From the NCBI GenBank assembly GCA_003535955.1, contig DPZM01000163.1:1-19382 (forward strand): a DNA stretch of 19,382 nt, given 5' to 3'. Under the pieces are notes generated by a model that worked only from the letters and a program-made list of their open reading frames with translations, did not search any database and was not told the DNA's origin. Shown piece after piece: positions 1 through 6,306 of this stretch (its first letter is position 1; each line of letters opens with the position of its first letter). The translations under genes and the position numbers were made by a program. Origin of the DNA: Lachnospiraceae bacterium. GTDB lineage: Bacteria > Bacillota > Clostridia > Lachnospirales > Lachnospiraceae.

Positions 1-929
1 GTCCACAGGGACTTGTCCTTCCTGCCCATGTTGTTGCTTATCACCGCATTGGCTGCATCAAGTATTGTCTGGGTAGACCTGTAATTCTGCTCAAGCTTTA
101 CTACCGCCGCATCTGGATAGACCTTCTCAAAATCAAGTATATTCCTGATATTGGCACCCCTGAACTTATAAATTGACTGATCGTCATCGCCCACAACACA
201 GATATTGCGGTACTTATCCGCCAAGAGCTTAATAAGCTCGAACTGGACAGTGTTCGTATCCTGGTACTCATCCACCATGATATACTTGAACCGGTCCTGA
301 TAGGATTCAAGTATATCGGGCCATGCCTTAAAGAGTTCAACCGTTTTAAGAAGGAGGTCATCAAAGTCAAGCGCATTGCTCTTCTTAAGCTCCTTCTCGT
401 ATTCGGCATAAACCCGTGCCACCTGCTCCATGCCATAATCACCGGCAGCTTCAAGCTTAAGGTCCGCCGCTGTCATGAGCTCATCCTTGGCATGGGATAT
501 GGCTGATAAAAAGGCCCTCTCAGGCATCTGCTTGGTATCGATCTGAAGGCGCTTGCAGATACCCTTCATGACCGTTTTGGTATCATCGGTATCATATATC
601 GTGAAGTTGGTATCATACCCTATCTTATCGATATATCTTCTGAGTATCCTTACACAGGTTGAGTGGAATGTGGCCACCCATATACTCTCGGACCCATAGC
701 CCACCATATCATCAACACGCTGGCGCATCTCACCCGCGGCCTTGTTGGTGAAGGTTATGGCCAGTATATTCCATGGATTCACGTTACAGTCCTCTATAAG
801 ATAGGCTATCCTGTTGGTGATGACTCTTGTCTTACCCGAGCCGGCACCCGCCAATATAAGAAGCGGCCCCTTGGTATGAAGGGCCGCTTCCTTCTGTTTA
901 TCGTTAAGCATATCTATTACGTTGCTCAT
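1..929 (-). CDS. pcrA: ATP-dependent DNA helicase PcrA/UvrD family, N-terminal part (runs off left edge)
   Basis: Superfamily 1A 3'-5' DNA helicase acting in nucleotide-excision repair and in clearing replication and recombination intermediates. About 309 N-terminal residues are in the window. Visible motifs in order: the Q motif (Gln12), Walker A AGAGSGKT (27-34), motif Ia ITFTNKAAGEMR, Walker B/DEYQD, motif III GDDDQSIYKFRGA and the NYRS of motif IV. The rest, including the 2A/2B domains, lies beyond base 1. The start ATG (929-927) overlaps the TGA stop of the yerC-like gene by one base in an ATGA junction, with AGGA just upstream, so translation is probably coupled. A yerC gene close to pcrA is also known from Bacillus subtilis. 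PcrA and UvrD/Rep are hard to separate from this part alone; PcrA is preferred for a Gram-positive host. Confidence 0.93.
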   Translation of the reverse strand, partial: MSNVIDMLNDKQKEAALHTKGPLLILAGAGSGKTRVITNRIAYLIEDCNVNPWNILAITFTNKAAGEMRQRVDDMVGYGSESIWVATFHSTCVRILRRYIDKIGYDTNFTIYDTDDTKTVMKGICKRLQIDTKQMPERAFLSAISHAKDELMTAADLKLEAAGDYGMEQVARVYAEYEKELKKSNALDFDDLLLKTVELFKAWPDILESYQDRFKYIMVDEYQDTNTVQFELIKLLADKYRNICVVGDDDQSIYKFRGANIRNILDFEKVYPDAAVVKLEQNYRSTQTILDAANAVISNNMGRKDKSLW

Positions 930-1222
930 TCTTCCTGTTCCTTAAGCCTTCCCAGTACCATGTCATATCCGTCATTGCCGTAGTTGAGCGAACGGTTCAC
1001 ACGTGAGATGGTGGCGGTAGATGCGCCTGTCTTCTCGGCTATCTCGATATAGGTCTTCTTCTCACGCAGCATTGTTGCAACTTCAAATCTCTGAGACAAT
1101 GATAATATCTCGTTTATGGTACATATATCTTCAAAAAATATATAACACTCTTCCCTGTCTTTAAGCTGCAGTATAGCATCAAGCAGATGGTCCACAGACT
1201 CAGTCCTTATTTTCGGGTTCAT
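926..1222 (-). CDS. yerC: YerC/YecD-family TrpR-like DNA-binding protein
   Basis: A 98-residue, all-helical protein of the TrpR superfamily (YerC/YecD type). The helix-turn-helix is visible near residues 55-80, where EIAEKTGAS is followed by TATISRVNRSL; this resembles the DNA-reading part of the tryptophan repressor. The family is widespread in Firmicutes, but its regulon and any ligand are not established, so no target is assigned. A perfect AGGAGG lies 5 nt before the ATG at 1222. The gene sits 9 nt after the cheC stop and overlaps pcrA by an ATGA junction, so it is the middle gene of a cheC-yerC-pcrA operon. Length is as expected for the family. The call is secure; the biological role is unknown. 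Confidence 0.87.
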   Translation of the reverse strand: MNPKIRTESVDHLLDAILQLKDREECYIFFEDICTINEILSLSQRFEVATMLREKKTYIEIAEKTGASTATISRVNRSLNYGNDGYDMVLGRLKEQEE

Positions 1223-1231
1223 TGCTTCCTC

Positions 1232-1849
1232 CTAAGATGTAATGCCAAGTCTCTCAAAAAGCTTATGCAGTGATCCCCCGTCAAGGATCAGAAGCATATG
1301 ACTGGTCAGCTTCTCATCACCCATAATAAACTGCTCATCCACAACAAGTATCTTATCACCAACCTCAGCATACTCCTTAAGAGGTATCTGCAATATCTCT
1401 TCAATGGTATTGACATGATACTCGGGGGTCATTATATCAACCTTCATGTTCGAGAGGGATGCAAGCGCATTGGCATAAGCACCGGATGTTATGTTACCCA
1501 TCTCAGACAAAACGGACAGATCCATATCATTAAGATCGTTCAGTGTATCAAGTTCCTTGGGATAAAAGGTATTGATTATCCTCTCGGCAAACTGCTTCTT
1601 GACTATATGAAACATCATTCCCGTAAGGTCTTCCTTAACTCCGATCCTGATACCGAGAACCTCACTCTCTCCACCGCCAAGAAATTCCTTAACGGATTCA
1701 AAATCAAGAAACCTGATACTGGGAACAGTCATATCGACAAAGGTATTAAGCAGCATCGCAAGTGCCGTACAGGCATTACCCGACCCGATATTGCCTATTT
1801 CCTTGAGAACATCTATCTGCATTGCACTGAACTTGTTATAAGTACCCAT
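1232..1849 (-). CDS. cheC: CheC-type CheY-P phosphatase (two active-site motifs)
   Basis: Chemotaxis phosphatase that removes phosphate from CheY-P in the cytoplasm and, in Gram-positive systems, binds the receptor deamidase CheD. The 205 residues match the usual CheC length (about 209 in B. subtilis). Both halves of the pseudo-symmetric fold keep the family signature (D/S)-x3-E-x2-N-x22-P: Asp13, Glu17, Asn20, Pro43 in the first and Ser112, Glu116, Asn119, Pro142 in the second. The protein is therefore predicted active at two sites, unlike CheX or FliY variants. AAAGGAT lies about 8 nt before the ATG. It is the first gene of an operon with yerC and pcrA; no cheD, cheY or flagellar gene is nearby, which is unusual. 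It implies a host with chemotaxis genes elsewhere. Confidence 0.9.
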   Translation of the reverse strand: MGTYNKFSAMQIDVLKEIGNIGSGNACTALAMLLNTFVDMTVPSIRFLDFESVKEFLGGGESEVLGIRIGVKEDLTGMMFHIVKKQFAERIINTFYPKELDTLNDLNDMDLSVLSEMGNITSGAYANALASLSNMKVDIMTPEYHVNTIEEILQIPLKEYAEVGDKILVVDEQFIMGDEKLTSHMLLILDGGSLHKLFERLGITS

Positions 1850-1881
1850 ACGCGATAATCCTTTCAGAAAAGATATACTTT

Positions 1882-1910
1882 AGTCTACCATAATTTCACA
1901 GTACAATCAA
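1882..1910 (-). promoter_or_regulatory. candidate sigma-A promoter for cheC-yerC-pcrA
   Basis: On the minus strand TTGATT (1905-1910) and TAGACT (1882-1887) are separated by exactly 17 nt, with a TG one base before the -10 box (extended -10). The predicted start would leave a leader of roughly 25-30 nt before the cheC ATG. A second -10-like TATAAT lies upstream at 1913-1918 but lacks a convincing -35. No sigma-D (flagellar) promoter was recognised. Confidence 0.5.
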
Positions 1911-1960
1911 TGATTATACAAGCTTATATATCTAAAAAATGCATGATGCGATGGGTAAAT

Positions 1961-1970
1961 TTACATGTAA
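1961..1970. repeat. 10-bp perfect palindrome in the divergent promoter region
   Basis: TTACATGTAA reads the same on both strands. It lies about 18 bp upstream of the antiporter -35 box and roughly 50 bp upstream of the cheC -35, a position where a dimeric regulator could act on either gene. A palindrome this short and AT-rich can arise by chance, so it is only a candidate operator. Confidence 0.3.
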
Positions 1971-1987
1971 TATTGTCACTTCATCCA

Positions 1988-2016
1988 TTGCCTCATAAGG
2001 AAAACCTTACTATACT
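1988..2016 (+). promoter_or_regulatory. sigma-A-like promoter of the antiporter gene with an inverted repeat in its spacer
   Basis: TTGCCT (1988-1993) and TATACT (2011-2016) are separated by 17 bp. The spacer contains a 5-bp inverted repeat with a 4-base loop, TAAGG-AAAA-CCTTA (1996-2009), lying between the two promoter boxes where a repressor would block polymerase or an activator could untwist the DNA. The leader would be about 45 nt. The promoter is well supported by its form; the operator is inference. Confidence 0.6.
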
Positions 2017-2067
2017 AGAACGTAATCAGCAGATCGGCTTATTCCGTTAAAACAGAAAGGTCCAAAC

Positions 2068-3273
2068 ATGGAATCATATATTTTCTTTAAAAATCTCGCG
2101 ATAATAATTATATTTGCAAAGGTGTTCGGTATTCTTGCACGCAGGCTTAAAGCGCCTCAGGTAGTTGGTGAGATCATAGCCGGACTTATCATCGGCCCCA
2201 GTCTTCTGGGTCTGGTGGAACCCACTGAATTCCTTAATAAGATGGCGGAGATAGGCGTTGTTCTCCTTATGTTTTCGGCAGGACTCGAAACCGATCTTAA
2301 GGAGCTGATGAAGACAGGCCCCATTGCCTTTCTTATCGCCTGCGCCGGGGTATTCTTGCCCTTAGGAGGCGGATGTCTTCTTCATATGGCCTTTTACGGA
2401 TTCAACCCCATACACAATCCCCACTTTGTAACCTCGCTTTTTATCGGTGTTATCATGACTGCTACCAGTGTAAGCATCACTGTCGAGACTCTCAAGGAAC
2501 TCGGATATTTAAAGAGCCGTGTGGGAACCACAGTCCTTGCCGCAGCAATAATAGATGATATCATAGGCATCATAGTTCTGACCTTCGTGATCGGAATGAA
2601 AACACCTGATACGGGCATGGGACATGTAATATTCGAAACTCTTCTCTTCTTTGCTTTTTCGGGTGTTATCGGATTCCTGTCTTACAAGGCCTTCAAATGG
2701 GTAGACAAAAAATGGCCACACACCAGGCGTATTCCTATTGCCGGGCTTGCTTACTGCTTTGCCTTTGCTTATATAGCCGAGAGATACTTCGGTATTGCCG
2801 ATATAACCGGTGCTTATTTTGCCGGTATAATTCTATGCTCCATCAAGGATTCGGACTATATAGCCGAGAAGATGGATATAAATTCATATATGCTCTTCGG
2901 ACCTGTATTCTTCGCAAGTATCGGTCTTAAAACGGATATTGCCGATTTTTCGGCTCAGATCCTGTGGTTCTCCATTGCATTCGTTCTCGTGGCACTTTTA
3001 ACAAAAATAATCGCCTGCGGAGCCGTTGCAAGATTATGCAGGTTCTCCGTAAGCGATTCTTTAAAGATAGGTGTAGGTATGATGACAAGAGGGGAGGTTG
3101 CCCTGATCGTATCCCAAAAGGGCTTGTCGGTAGGTCTTCTCAAACCTGTTTACTTCACGAGCGTCATCCTTCTTATAATAGTCTCTTCCATCGCTACTCC
3201 GATACTTCTTAAGTACCTCTTTACCCGTTCCGCATCGCAAGCATCATCGCAATCTGGAATGACAAAAGTGTAA
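2068..3273 (+). CDS. CPA2-family cation:proton antiporter (NapA/GerN/KefB-like), no RCK domain
   Basis: Integral membrane Na+(or K+)/H+ antiporter of 401 residues, almost entirely hydrophobic with about 12 predicted helices. Family features: the glycine-rich GEIIAGLIIGPSLLG stretch (34-48), the LMFSAGLETDLKEL segment (67-80), TATSVSITVETLKEL (131-145), and the paired ion-binding aspartates Asp163-Asp164 in IIDDIIG, which in CPA2 proteins mark electrogenic exchange. Lys288 in FFASIGLKTD is the usual basic partner. The protein ends soon after the last helix, so the C-terminal TrkA-N/RCK domain of KefB/KefC is absent; it is closer to NapA or GerN. AAAGG lies 7 nt before the ATG. It is the only plus-strand gene in the window and has its own promoter. 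Its last 53 bp overlap the convergent sensor gene. Ion specificity cannot be read from sequence. Confidence 0.9.
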   Translation: MESYIFFKNLAIIIIFAKVFGILARRLKAPQVVGEIIAGLIIGPSLLGLVEPTEFLNKMAEIGVVLLMFSAGLETDLKELMKTGPIAFLIACAGVFLPLGGGCLLHMAFYGFNPIHNPHFVTSLFIGVIMTATSVSITVETLKELGYLKSRVGTTVLAAAIIDDIIGIIVLTFVIGMKTPDTGMGHVIFETLLFFAFSGVIGFLSYKAFKWVDKKWPHTRRIPIAGLAYCFAFAYIAERYFGIADITGAYFAGIILCSIKDSDYIAEKMDINSYMLFGPVFFASIGLKTDIADFSAQILWFSIAFVLVALLTKIIACGAVARLCRFSVSDSLKIGVGMMTRGEVALIVSQKGLSVGLLKPVYFTSVILLIIVSSIATPILLKYLFTRSASQASSQSGMTKV

Positions 3274-5011
3274 GATACATTATATCATCTTCATCCATAC
3301 GGCTGACCACAAGTCCGTATACCATATCCTCATGGTTTATATCAACGAAACAGTAGCGGTCACTCTTATCATCCTCGTACTCGGAAGTATAATACAGTAC
3401 AGTCTTTTCTTCCGTGACCACGGGGCGATCGTCTTCGGGATAGATTTTTATCCCGTTCTTTCCCGTACTGGAAGCCGCCAGTCTCATTACTCCGTCTCCG
3501 AATTTCCCCGTACCATCCTTACGATCCATCGGCGTATCATACAGGAATATGTATATATCCGATTTATCGGCATATCTTATTTTCTCAAATGCTGCCGTAA
3601 ACATGGCTCCCAGATCATCGATGACAAGGGACATATTTCGCGCAAGAAGGGACAGCTGCAGAGCCTCCGTCTCGTATTTGAAGTTATCATTTGACTTATA
3701 AAGTATATGATTCTGAATATACTTCATACCCTCAACCATTATGTCGGACATAAGGACCATGCTGTTCTGGTCATTCGATGAATGTATAAGGGATGACATA
3801 TAATCCGAATATGCACGCAAAAGCGCATGCGGTGAGATATACCTCGAATACGGAGAATCAAGCAGCCTGCGGAGCTGATCGACCATTATCTCCGAATTGA
3901 TCGTCTCCTTTACAAATCCGTTTAATATAAGTGCATCCTTATATATGCTCTCGTAAAGGATATCGTATATCTTATCACCGATCTCATCCTTGACATTGCT
4001 GGTAAGGATCTCTTCACGCATAAGTTCGGCTATCTTTATCGAGTAGAACTCCGGCTGGGTTCGTTCGGTATCATTCATCGGAAGATATCTGTGGTGCTTA
4101 CCGTAATTGCATCCGCAGGATGCCCGCTTTTTTAGATAGTTGGGGGCGATGCTCCCGTCTATAATACCATCCCGCAGCAGGGTCAGTATGTTTTCAACCG
4201 CCGTATAACCGGTGTAGAAGAAATCCTGTGCCACGGTTGTAAGCGGCGGATCGGAGGATACGGCACGTGCGTCGTCATCATATCCGGTTACGGCTATAGC
4301 CTTATCTGACAGCCTGGGATTCCCTATAAACATACCCCTTCTCTTAAGGACCTTGTATACGGCATAAGCCATCATATCGGATGCGCACACGATAACCTCA
4401 GGCTTCTCATTCCTGTCAAGAAGCTCCTCAACCTCCGGCTCACATTCTTCACTGAAATGTCCGTCGATCATCATATCCGGAGTCACCCTGATTCCGTTCT
4501 CAATAAGGACATCTTCGAATGCCCTCTGTCGTTCAACTGCCTCACGGTTATCATACCGTCCGCCCACATAAAGAAACTTCTTATACCCGTGAAAGTTTAC
4601 AAGGTGCTCCACAACAAGGCGCATACTGTTATAATTATCATTAATGACATAACCCGTATTTTCCTTATCGGTGAATTCCTCCATAAAGATATAGGGTATG
4701 TCGGCATATGAATCAACAAACCGCTTCCGCTCATCCTCATTCATAAATATGCAGTGCGACCCGTAGGATATTATCATTCCGTCCAGCCTGTTAAAGCGGA
4801 CATGATAACGGATCAGAGCATTTAAATAATCATAATCCGAATCTACCGCACCACCATCCATAAAATTGTAAGCCAGCTGGGATCCGGCAAAAACAACGAG
4901 GTCAATACCCAGGTCCGATGCCGCCTGGTATATGCCGTTTATTATTCTTCTCATATAGGGAGCGATGGCACTTCCTATCAGAACACCGATCCTTCTGCGA
5001 TTATTAGACAT
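3221..5011 (-). CDS. LacI/RbsB-like sensor protein without DNA-binding domain, with a C-terminal domain of unknown function
   Basis: A 596-residue predicted cytoplasmic protein. Residues 6-292 form a periplasmic-binding-protein-like fold of the LacI/GalR type: RRRIGVLIG at the start, an EVIVCASDMMAYAVYKVL segment, and the LacI hallmark VTGYDDDARA followed by PPLTTV (251-260). There is no signal peptide and no helix-turn-helix before the fold, so it is neither an exported binding protein nor a classical repressor. A CGC cluster (299-301) marks the border to roughly 295 residues that I do not recognise; the end of this part (about 460-596) has alternating strands and helices that could be a GAF-like sensor fold. 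No GGDEF or AraC motif is visible. It follows the SARP gene by 18 nt with GGAG before its ATG, so the two are probably co-transcribed. The ligand is likely a small sugar-like molecule, by family analogy only. Confidence 0.75.
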   Translation of the reverse strand: MSNNRRRIGVLIGSAIAPYMRRIINGIYQAASDLGIDLVVFAGSQLAYNFMDGGAVDSDYDYLNALIRYHVRFNRLDGMIISYGSHCIFMNEDERKRFVDSYADIPYIFMEEFTDKENTGYVINDNYNSMRLVVEHLVNFHGYKKFLYVGGRYDNREAVERQRAFEDVLIENGIRVTPDMMIDGHFSEECEPEVEELLDRNEKPEVIVCASDMMAYAVYKVLKRRGMFIGNPRLSDKAIAVTGYDDDARAVSSDPPLTTVAQDFFYTGYTAVENILTLLRDGIIDGSIAPNYLKKRASCGCNYGKHHRYLPMNDTERTQPEFYSIKIAELMREEILTSNVKDEIGDKIYDILYESIYKDALILNGFVKETINSEIMVDQLRRLLDSPYSRYISPHALLRAYSDYMSSLIHSSNDQNSMVLMSDIMVEGMKYIQNHILYKSNDNFKYETEALQLSLLARNMSLVIDDLGAMFTAAFEKIRYADKSDIYIFLYDTPMDRKDGTGKFGDGVMRLAASSTGKNGIKIYPEDDRPVVTEEKTVLYYTSEYEDDKSDRYCFVDINHEDMVYGLVVSRMDEDDIMYLTLLSFQIAMMLAMRNG

Positions 5012-5029
5012 CCGTTCTCCTTGGAATAC

Positions 5030-6160
5030 TTATTCCTTTGCATTTTTAAGTGGACATATCTTATAAACAAGCATATATTCGTTAAGGTTGCTCTTCCTAT
5101 AGAAGCTCATGCGCACTCGTTCCAGAACCTTAACCGCATTCTCATAAGAATCAACCGGGAACATTATCGCATACTGGTCATCCGAATAACGGCATATGGA
5201 GTCACCCATTCTGAGTTCATGCTTGCAGCACTCAAGGAGCGCTGTCATTGCTCTCTCGTTCTTAAGGGGTTCATGTCTGTCCATCCTTTTTGACCTGAGA
5301 GTCGCCATAGTCAGAAACATGGTCTCGCCGGTGCGCATAAGAAGCCTTCTCTGAAGCCTGTATACCTCACGGAACATATCATATTCACATACAAAGGCCG
5401 TATTCTCGGATGCATCGTATTCCATTTCTTCCCTTACGCCACCGATAACGCGATCCATTTCCTTGGCAGCTTCACGGAACATATGATACTCGTTAAGCTC
5501 TGCTTCCGACTCAAGCCCCTTCTGCATTGCCAGATTCATCTCGTTCTCTATATCAAGGGATACCGGGATAAATTCCTGAACCTCATTGCATACATCGATT
5601 ATGGCCTTGTAGTCATTCTTGGCTTTAAGGAGCTGAATAAGCTCAAGGGCAACCCTTATGTAAAGATCGCGAAGTTCCACTGCTTTGGGAACCACCCAGT
5701 GCTCGGTATTCGAATCAGGAAGAAGATTACCCGTATAATGCTCCATTGCCTTACGCAGCAGCAGCTCCTTCTTCTCATCCGATCCTATTGTCTCAAGGGC
5801 CTTCTGTGAAGTATCTTCAAAATCATATATATCGATCGAAATATCCAGATCGGGATTCCATTGATAAGCACCCCTTCTGCTTATGATCGAATTATCAAGC
5901 TCATTAACTCCGGTATTCTCAATAAGGTTCCTGTAGCGATATAAAAGGGTCCTCAAAGCTGTGCCGGGATTGGCATAGTCCTCCCCCGACCATAAAAGCT
6001 CAAACAGTTCCTTATGCGAGATGGCCTTCTCCTTGTTTAAAAGCAAATAACATAAAAAAAGCTTGGTCTTCCTTGTATTTGACAGGTTCTCCAGTATCGG
6101 CTTACCGCCTTTATAGATGCTGAAACCGCCAAATAACGTAATCTTTACGTCTGTAGCCAT
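5030..6160 (-). CDS. SARP/BTAD-family transcriptional regulator with degenerate GGDEF C-terminal domain
   Basis: A 376-residue cytoplasmic DNA-binding regulator. Residues 1-95 are an OmpR/PhoB-like winged helix (KITLFGGFSIYKGGKP, then a KTKLFLCYLLL helix and ISHKELFELLW); about 115-235 form a helical bacterial transcriptional activator (BTAD) domain. The last 125 residues look like a diguanylate-cyclase fold: EYDMFREVYRLQRR, then LRMGDSICRYSDDQYAIMF, in which the GGDEF signature has become SDDQY (326-330), so cyclase activity is very unlikely. The reading frame extends to a GTG at 6196, but GGAGG lies at about 6173-6177, inside that extension and 12 nt before the ATG at 6160, so the ATG is the better start. 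It leads the sensor gene by 18 nt. A candidate promoter is at 6214-6242. Confidence 0.8.
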   Translation of the reverse strand: MATDVKITLFGGFSIYKGGKPILENLSNTRKTKLFLCYLLLNKEKAISHKELFELLWSGEDYANPGTALRTLLYRYRNLIENTGVNELDNSIISRRGAYQWNPDLDISIDIYDFEDTSQKALETIGSDEKKELLLRKAMEHYTGNLLPDSNTEHWVVPKAVELRDLYIRVALELIQLLKAKNDYKAIIDVCNEVQEFIPVSLDIENEMNLAMQKGLESEAELNEYHMFREAAKEMDRVIGGVREEMEYDASENTAFVCEYDMFREVYRLQRRLLMRTGETMFLTMATLRSKRMDRHEPLKNERAMTALLECCKHELRMGDSICRYSDDQYAIMFPVDSYENAVKVLERVRMSFYRKSNLNEYMLVYKICPLKNAKE

Positions 6161-6213
6161 ATTTGATATTAACCTCCGTTCAATATAATATGTCACAAAT
6201 CATGTCAATTATG

Positions 6214-6242
6214 ATGTTATCACGAGGTGATGCAAATTTCAA
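6214..6242 (-). promoter_or_regulatory. candidate promoter of the SARP-sensor operon
   Basis: Minus strand TTGAAA (6237-6242) and TAACAT (6214-6219) with a 17-nt spacer, leaving a leader of about 45 nt before the ATG at 6160. The -35 matches consensus at five of six positions, the -10 at four of six. The region is AT-rich, so a chance match is possible. Confidence 0.45.
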
Positions 6243-6269
6243 GGTTTTTTTATGTTTTTCCCAATTATT

Positions 6270-6286
6270 TGTTATCTTCTATAACA
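6270..6286. repeat. 6-bp inverted repeat with 5-base spacer (TGTTAT-N5-ATAACA)
   Basis: A perfect inverted repeat in the gap between the PilX-like gene and the SARP gene, some 30 bp upstream of the candidate SARP -35 box. Another AT-only hairpin, ACATTT-ATA-AAATGT, sits at 6293-6307 at the stop codon of the PilX-like gene. Neither is followed by a T run on the minus strand, so they are poor terminators. The first could be an operator, for example an autoregulatory site of the SARP protein. Confidence 0.35.
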
Positions 6287-6306
6287 GATTTAACATTTAT
6301 AAAATG

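Noticed and set aside
1298..1858. 186-codon open frame on the plus strand
   Set aside because: Antisense to cheC, which carries both intact active-site motifs; the frame has no ribosome binding site.
6161..6196. GTG start at 6196 extending the SARP protein by 12 residues
   Set aside because: The GGAGG ribosome binding site lies inside that extension and serves the ATG at 6160; the protein's conserved winged helix begins after that ATG.
6185..6213. TTGACA-17-TATTGA promoter-like pair upstream of the SARP gene
   Set aside because: Its -10 box is only a few bases from the Shine-Dalgarno sequence, so a transcript would start at the ribosome binding site. The pair at 6214-6242 leaves a normal leader.
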